In this document: one piece after another, positions 6,188-9,698 of the stretch
How the letters are laid out: the number at the start of each line of letters is the position of its first letter
Position numbering within the stretch: position 1 is the stretch's first letter
NCBI RefSeq assembly: GCF_938045775.1
Contig: NZ_CALIBH010000122.1
Span: forward strand, 1 to 9,698
Direction of reading: 5' to 3'
Source of the DNA: an uncultured Campylobacter sp.
Lineage (GTDB): Bacteria > Campylobacterota > Campylobacteria > Campylobacterales > Campylobacteraceae
Length of the DNA: 9,698 bases
Program-made: the position numbers and the translations under genes
Notes under the pieces: model-generated
Seen by the model: only the letters and a program-made list of their open reading frames with translations
Database searches by the model: none
What the model was told of the DNA's origin: nothing

Positions 6188-6610
6188 ATTCTCTCTTTAG
6201 CTAAAATTTCATGACAGACCTATCGGGGCGGAATTCTATCTGTAAAATTCTAGCGCTCAATTCTTTACTATGCAAAAATTGCTATTTAGCTTGCGTGGCA
6301 TAAAATTCCGTCGCGCCAAATTTTTCAATAAAATTCCATGCGAACTTAAATCGCAAAATTCATAGAAAAATTCCGCCTTTTTGCTACGAAATTTTATCTT
6401 TTTTCGCTACAAATTTTTATAGCTTTTTATAGCCTGACACGCAATTTCATCGCCTAAATTTCACTTTCGAAATTTCTTAAATTAAATTTTGCGACCGCAC
6501 TCCGCAACTCGCCGCAAAATTTGTCTTTTAAATTATCGTAAAATTTTACACCACGAAATTTTGCTTTCGCGCCGATGCAAATCCGCGGTATAAAATTACG
6601 CTAGACTTAT
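6188..6610. other. Gene-free AT-rich spacer with imperfect tandem repeat
   Basis: No open reading frame of note. The stretch is dense in AAATTT, AAATTC and AAAATTCC words. At 6383-6428 two imperfect 23-base copies stand next to each other, both beginning GCTAC followed by an A/T-rich run and a T-tract (17 of 23 positions equal). Two TAGAAT hexamers on the minus strand (6238-6233 and 6252-6247) are candidate -10 elements for surE. Confidence 0.45.
6233..6238 (-). promoter_or_regulatory. Putative surE -10 element
   Basis: Reads TAGAAT on the minus strand, 45 bases before the surE ATG; a second TAGAAT lies 14 bases further upstream. Upstream T-richness is modest, so the choice between them is uncertain. 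Confidence 0.3.
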
Positions 6611-7111
6611 CTATAACCCTGCTTTGCGGCATATCTCCTCGCTCACCTGCGAATCAAGTAGGTGCGAGCTTGGATAATCGTAGAAAAATCGGTGCACTTC
6701 ACGCACTCCGTTTCGCAATAAAGCTCGCGTACTAGGTGCGTTGCAGTCATTTTCGGTAATATCCTTGGTTAGCAATTTGAGATATTTTTGCCGATCGGAG
6801 TTTTTCAGGCTCGCCCAGCCAGGGCTTAGCGAGTAGGCATAGATCAGATCGCTTCCTTGTGCACTAATTTCTTCGAGGAAGGCAAACTGCGCGACCTTAA
6901 CGTGGGGCTTTGCACCGCCTACGTCCGCTGCGATCTCGCTAGCTGCGGCTTTAGCGACGAGTGCGGGCGAGCCTAGCTTACTAAGCGCCTCAAAACGCGC
7001 CGTTACTGCGGGATCCTCGGTGACTTGACGCTTTTGGTATTTAGCTGCACTGCAACCGCCTAGCAACATCACGAACGCGCCGCATAGCGCTAAAATTTTA
7101 AAATTTCTCAT
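6611..7111 (-). CDS. Lipoprotein of unknown function
   Basis: A 166-residue protein with a classic lipoprotein signal: MRNFKILALCGAFVMLLGGC, lipobox LGGC with the acylated cysteine at residue 20. The next residues (SAAKYQKRQ) contain no aspartate at +2, so outer-membrane placement by Lol-type rules is plausible. The mature domain is soluble and predicted helical, with DLIYAYSLSPGWASLKN, a YLKLLTKDITENDCNAPSTRALL stretch and a C-terminal block rich in aromatic residues (VREVHRFFYDYPSSHLLDSQ). Two cysteines (in NDC and EEIC) could form a disulfide. I do not recognise the family. A good RBS (AAAGGA) precedes the ATG, and the gene is divergent from lpxB with a shared promoter region. The coding call is firm, the function unknown. 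Confidence 0.82.
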   Translation of the reverse strand: MRNFKILALCGAFVMLLGGCSAAKYQKRQVTEDPAVTARFEALSKLGSPALVAKAAASEIAADVGGAKPHVKVAQFAFLEEISAQGSDLIYAYSLSPGWASLKNSDRQKYLKLLTKDITENDCNAPSTRALLRNGVREVHRFFYDYPSSHLLDSQVSEEICRKAGL

Positions 7112-7132
7112 CTTAAATCCTTTGTCGGCTTA

Positions 7133-7141
7133 ATTTTAGCA
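7133..7141 (-). promoter_or_regulatory. Extended -10 for the lipoprotein gene
   Basis: Minus strand reads TGCTAAAAT, an extended -10 (TGn plus TAAAAT). It lies 22 bases upstream of the lipoprotein ATG and is the mirror image of the lpxB -10 across a 5-base gap. Confidence 0.5.
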
Positions 7142-7146
7142 CATTT

Positions 7147-7155
7147 TGCTATAAT
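7147..7155 (+). promoter_or_regulatory. Extended -10 for lpxB
   Basis: TGCTATAAT, a perfect TATAAT hexamer with the extended TGn, preceded by T-rich tracts (TTAATTTTAG, CATTTTG). It ends 24 bases before the lpxB start codon. Confidence 0.7.
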
Positions 7156-7179
7156 TAACAAAAATTTAAAAGGCTAAAT

Positions 7180-8367
7180 TTGAAATACCTAATCTCTTGC
7201 TTAGAGCCCTCGGCGAATCTGCATTTTAAAGAGGTTCTAGCGCATCTTAAAAGGCTCGATCCCGCTTACGAAATTTGCGGAATTTTCGATGAAAAGCTGG
7301 GCTCGCCGATATACAAAAGCAGCGAATTTTCGGCGATGGGCTTTATAGAAATTTTGCCGCTAATTTTAAAAGCCAAGCGCGCGATAACGCAGATGACGCG
7401 ACTTGCGGCGGAGTGCGATCGCGTGCTTTTGATCGACTCGCCCGCGTTTAATCTGCCGCTAGCTCGCGCGATCAAAAATAGCGGCGCGCGCGCGGAAATT
7501 TCATATTATATCCTGCCGCAGGTTTGGGCGTGGAAGCCGCACAGAGCGGAGAAGCTGAAGGCGTTTTGCGACAATCTGCTCTCCATCTGGCCTTTTGAGG
7601 CAAAATTTTTCGGCGCGGATTGCGAGGAAGATAAAGGCGCCGTGCCGCAAGAAGCGGAGAGCAAAGACGCTGCAGCACAAGAAGCAAAAGATAAAGACGC
7701 TGCGCCGAAAGAGTATGCCGCGCGCCAAAGCAGCCAAAGCGCTAAAACTGCAAAGTACTCTTTCGTGGGGCATCCGCTGCTTGACGAGATAAAATTTCAA
7801 AAAACAAGCTACGAAAAACAGGGCAAGATCGCCTTTATGCCGGGCTCGCGCAGAGCTGAAATTTCAAGACTGATGCCCATTTTTAGAACCCTTGCGCCTA
7901 AATTTGAAAATAGCGAGCGAGTCTTAATAATCCCGCCGCATCTGATGGATCAAAGAGATGAAATTTACGGGCCTCTGGACGGCTTTAGCATCGCAAACGA
8001 TACTCCTGCCACGCTTAAGGATTGCGATTTTGCCTTCATCTGCTCGGGCACGGCGACGCTTGAAGCGGCGCTAATCGGCACTCCGTTCGTGCTGTGTTAC
8101 AAGGCTCGCGCGTTTGACGTTTGGCTCGCGCGAAAACTCGTAAAGCTAAAGCACGTGGGGCTTGCGAATATTATTTTTGATTTTTTGGGCGAGGAGCCTC
8201 TGCACGAGGAGCTTTTGCAAGGCGAAGTAAGCGCGCAAAACCTACTCGCCGCATACGAGCGCTGCGACGCCGCGAAATTTAAACTTGCGAGCGAAAAGCT
8301 GCGAGATTATCTGAAATTCGGCTCCAGCGAAAACGTGGCAAAAATTTTAACGCAGCCTGCGAGCTAA
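7180..8367 (+). CDS. lpxB: Lipid-A-disaccharide synthase with repeat insertion
   Basis: Inner-membrane-associated glycosyltransferase joining UDP-2,3-diacylglucosamine and lipid X into the lipid A disaccharide. It starts at TTG, chosen because AAAAGG lies just upstream and MKYLISCLEPSANLHFKEVL matches the Campylobacter LpxB N-terminus. Family motifs: LLIDSPAFNLPLARAIK, YYILPQVWAWKPHR, FVGHPLLDEI at about 195-204, the FMPGSRRAEISRL nucleotide-sugar loop and CSGTATLEAALIGTPFV. Total 395 residues. Between PFEAKFFG and YSFVGHP, where other LpxB proteins have only a few residues, there is an insertion of roughly 45 (about 147-192), hydrophilic, Ala/Lys/Asp/Glu-rich and built partly of 10-residue repeats. 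Without it the length would be near the usual ~350-380. greA follows after 48 bases with its own -10. Confidence 0.93.
   Translation: MKYLISCLEPSANLHFKEVLAHLKRLDPAYEICGIFDEKLGSPIYKSSEFSAMGFIEILPLILKAKRAITQMTRLAAECDRVLLIDSPAFNLPLARAIKNSGARAEISYYILPQVWAWKPHRAEKLKAFCDNLLSIWPFEAKFFGADCEEDKGAVPQEAESKDAAAQEAKDKDAAPKEYAARQSSQSAKTAKYSFVGHPLLDEIKFQKTSYEKQGKIAFMPGSRRAEISRLMPIFRTLAPKFENSERVLIIPPHLMDQRDEIYGPLDGFSIANDTPATLKDCDFAFICSGTATLEAALIGTPFVLCYKARAFDVWLARKLVKLKHVGLANIIFDFLGEEPLHEELLQGEVSAQNLLAAYERCDAAKFKLASEKLRDYLKFGSSENVAKILTQPAS
7645..7704 (+). repeat. Two tandem 30-bp repeats inside lpxB
   Basis: Two in-frame 30-base units (7645-7674, 7675-7704) encode PQEAESKDAA and AQEAKDKDAA; about 21 of 30 bases agree. 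The flanking decapeptides (ADCEEDKGAV before, PKEYAARQSS after) look like more decayed copies. They make up the charged insertion in LpxB. Confidence 0.7.
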
Positions 8368-8387
8368 AATTTTAAGGCTAAAGCTTA

Positions 8388-8393
8388 TATAAT
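8388..8393 (+). promoter_or_regulatory. Putative greA -10 element
   Basis: Perfect TATAAT in the 48-base gap between lpxB and greA, preceded by AATTTTAAGGCTAAAGCT. It ends 22 bases before the greA ATG, so greA and argC probably have a promoter besides readthrough from lpxB. Confidence 0.55.
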
Positions 8394-8415
8394 TTGATAA
8401 AAAGAAAGGAAGATT

Positions 8416-8907
8416 ATGACGACCGAACCAATGACGCTTTACGGATATGAAAAGATCACCTCCGAGCTCAAAGAGCTTCAGAGCGTGAAGCTGCCTCACA
8501 TCGTGCAGCAGATCGACATCGCGCGCGGACACGGCGATCTGAAAGAAAACGCCGAGTATCACGCGGCGCGCGAAGAGCAGGCGTTTTTGCTCTCGCGTAT
8601 CGCCGAGCTTAGCGACATCATCTCTCGCTCAAAGATCATCGATCCCTCTACCTACAAGCACGACCGCGTAAAATTCGGCTCTACCGTTACCTTTATGGAC
8701 GTAGAGACCGAGCGGGAGGAGGTTTACACGATCGTAGGGCTTAGCGAGGCGGACATCTCGCGCAAGCTCATCAATATTAATACGCCGCTTGCGCGCCAGC
8801 TTTTAGGCAAAGCCGAGGGTGATGAGGTGGTGCTTCAGCTACCATCAGGCACACGCGATGTGGAAATTTTAAGCGTCGAATACAAGCCGATAAAATTTGA
8901 GAATTAG
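8416..8907 (+). CDS. greA: Transcription elongation factor GreA
   Basis: Binds the secondary channel of RNA polymerase and stimulates cleavage of backtracked transcripts. At 163 residues it is close to the ~158 of the family. The N-terminal coiled coil carries the conserved tip ARGHGDLKENAEYHAAREEQ, with the catalytic acidic pair D41 and E44. The C-terminal FKBP-like domain has VKFGSTVTFMD, YTIVGLSEADI and NTPLARQLLGKAEGDEV. The ATG has AAGGAAG upstream. A four-residue extension (TTEP) precedes the common PMT start. The argC start lies one base after its stop. Confidence 0.97.
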   Translation: MTTEPMTLYGYEKITSELKELQSVKLPHIVQQIDIARGHGDLKENAEYHAAREEQAFLLSRIAELSDIISRSKIIDPSTYKHDRVKFGSTVTFMDVETEREEVYTIVGLSEADISRKLININTPLARQLLGKAEGDEVVLQLPSGTRDVEILSVEYKPIKFEN

Positions 8908-8908
8908 C

Positions 8909-9698
8909 GTGAAAAAAGTAGGCATCATCGGCGTTAGCGGCTATACGGGGCTTGAGCTGATTAAGGCTCTACTTTCCCACCCGGGCTTTGAAATTTCATA
9001 TTTGGGCGCTTCAGCGCAGGGCGAGATAAGCGAAATTTTCCCGCAGCTACGCGGCGTGTTTGAGATGTGCGTAGAAGCTGCGGATGCTCGCGTTGCGGCG
9101 CAAAGATGTGATCTTATTTTTTTAGCGCTGCCGCATGGAAAAGCGATGGAATTTGCCCGCGAAATTTTAAAATTTAAAAACGTCAAGGTGGTAGATCTAT
9201 CGGCTGATTATCGCCTAAGCCGCGAGCTTTACGAGAAAAATTACACCGCTCATTTAGACCCGCAAAATTTAACCCACGCCGTTTACGGGCTGCCCGAGCT
9301 AAATCGCGAAAAGATCCGCGCCGCGCGGCTTACGGCAAATCCGGGCTGCTATCCTACCTGCTCTATTTTGGCGCTCGCGCCGTTCGTGCGGCTACTAGAT
9401 CCGAATACCGGCGTATTTATCGACGCAAAAAGCGGGGTAAGCGGCGCAGGCAAGGCCCTCAAAGCAAGTAGCCATTTCGTAAGCGTAAACGAAAACGCGG
9501 GCGCCTACTCGCCGATCTCGCATCGCCACGCAGACGAGATCAAAGAGCAGCTGCAAATTTTAAAAGGCGGCGAATTTAGCACGCTTTTCGTGCCGAATTT
9601 GCTGCCGATTACGCGCGGAATGCTAGTTAGCGCGTTTGGCGTACTGCAAAAGAGCGTGGATGCAGAGGCGGTGCTACGGGAGTTTTACGCAAACGAGC
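8909..9698 (+). CDS. argC: N-acetyl-gamma-glutamyl-phosphate reductase, 3' end outside window
   Basis: NADPH-dependent third step of arginine synthesis, reducing N-acetylglutamyl phosphate to the semialdehyde. The first 263 codons are present; the frame runs off the right edge. It starts at GTG one base after the greA stop; no strong Shine-Dalgarno is visible, so coupling to greA is likely. The Rossmann loop GVSGYTG comes first, followed by LALPHGKAM. The active-site cysteine is C147 in NPGCYPT, then the KSGVSGAGK loop (174-182) and the ISHRHADEI histidine motif (H205, H207), and FVPNLLPITRGM. All key residues are intact. Confidence 0.95.
   Translation, partial: MKKVGIIGVSGYTGLELIKALLSHPGFEISYLGASAQGEISEIFPQLRGVFEMCVEAADARVAAQRCDLIFLALPHGKAMEFAREILKFKNVKVVDLSADYRLSRELYEKNYTAHLDPQNLTHAVYGLPELNREKIRAARLTANPGCYPTCSILALAPFVRLLDPNTGVFIDAKSGVSGAGKALKASSHFVSVNENAGAYSPISHRHADEIKEQLQILKGGEFSTLFVPNLLPITRGMLVSAFGVLQKSVDAEAVLREFYANE

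Noticed and set aside
7472..7800. Minus-strand open frames inside lpxB
   Set aside because: Antisense shadows of lpxB with Arg/Cys-rich unlikely proteins.
8941..9186. Minus-strand 81-codon open frame opposite argC
   Set aside because: argC on the plus strand has all active-site motifs across this stretch.
1..9698. Possible defence system or mobile island
   Set aside because: All recognised genes are metabolic, envelope or stress genes with uniform codon style; no transposase, phage, toxin-antitoxin or nuclease gene was found.

Overview
The window looks like chromosome of an epsilonproteobacterium, most likely a Campylobacter of the higher-GC group (C. gracilis, C. showae or C. rectus type). 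The clues are the constant AAATTT/TAAATTTA hexamers on both strands, promoters with T-rich upstream tracts and a TATAAT-like -10 but no clear -35, the Campylobacter form of LpxB (EPSANLH near the N-terminus), and the gene neighbourhood (surE-tcdA, lpxB-greA, mod genes). The species is inferred, not proven.

Layout. Positions 1-268 (minus) hold the 5' part of a small exported protein. An approximately 400-base gene-free stretch packed with AAATTT follows. From 4110 down to 667, all on the minus strand, runs a metal/redox cluster: a nitroreductase-family flavoenzyme, modD, a molybdate-type binding protein (modA-like), the permease modB, and the periplasmic Cu,Zn superoxide dismutase sodC, which seems to have its own promoter. 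Positions 4111-4746 are gene-free but contain hairpins. From 6187 down to 4747 (minus) is a tight surE-tcdA pair with overlapping genes. Another gene-free AT-rich stretch spans 6188-6610. A lipoprotein of unknown function (7111-6611, minus) is divergent from lpxB (7180-8367, plus), which is followed by greA and the start of argC, also on the plus strand.

How the genes work together. The nitroreductase, modD, modA-like and modB genes look like one oxyanion (molybdate or tungstate) handling unit, but no ABC ATPase (modC) lies in the window. The modA-like reading frame appears shifted near its 3' end: it runs 131 bases into modB, while a neighbouring frame gives a family-like C-terminus and an ATGA stop/start junction with modB. 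surE-tcdA (nucleotide phosphatase, tRNA t6A cyclisation), lpxB (lipid A), greA (transcript cleavage) and argC (arginine synthesis) are ordinary housekeeping genes.

I found no phage, IS element, CRISPR array, tRNA or rRNA, and no clear new defence system. The best leads are the modA frame disruption, the orphan transporter with ModD and a flavoenzyme, and a decapeptide-repeat insertion in LpxB.
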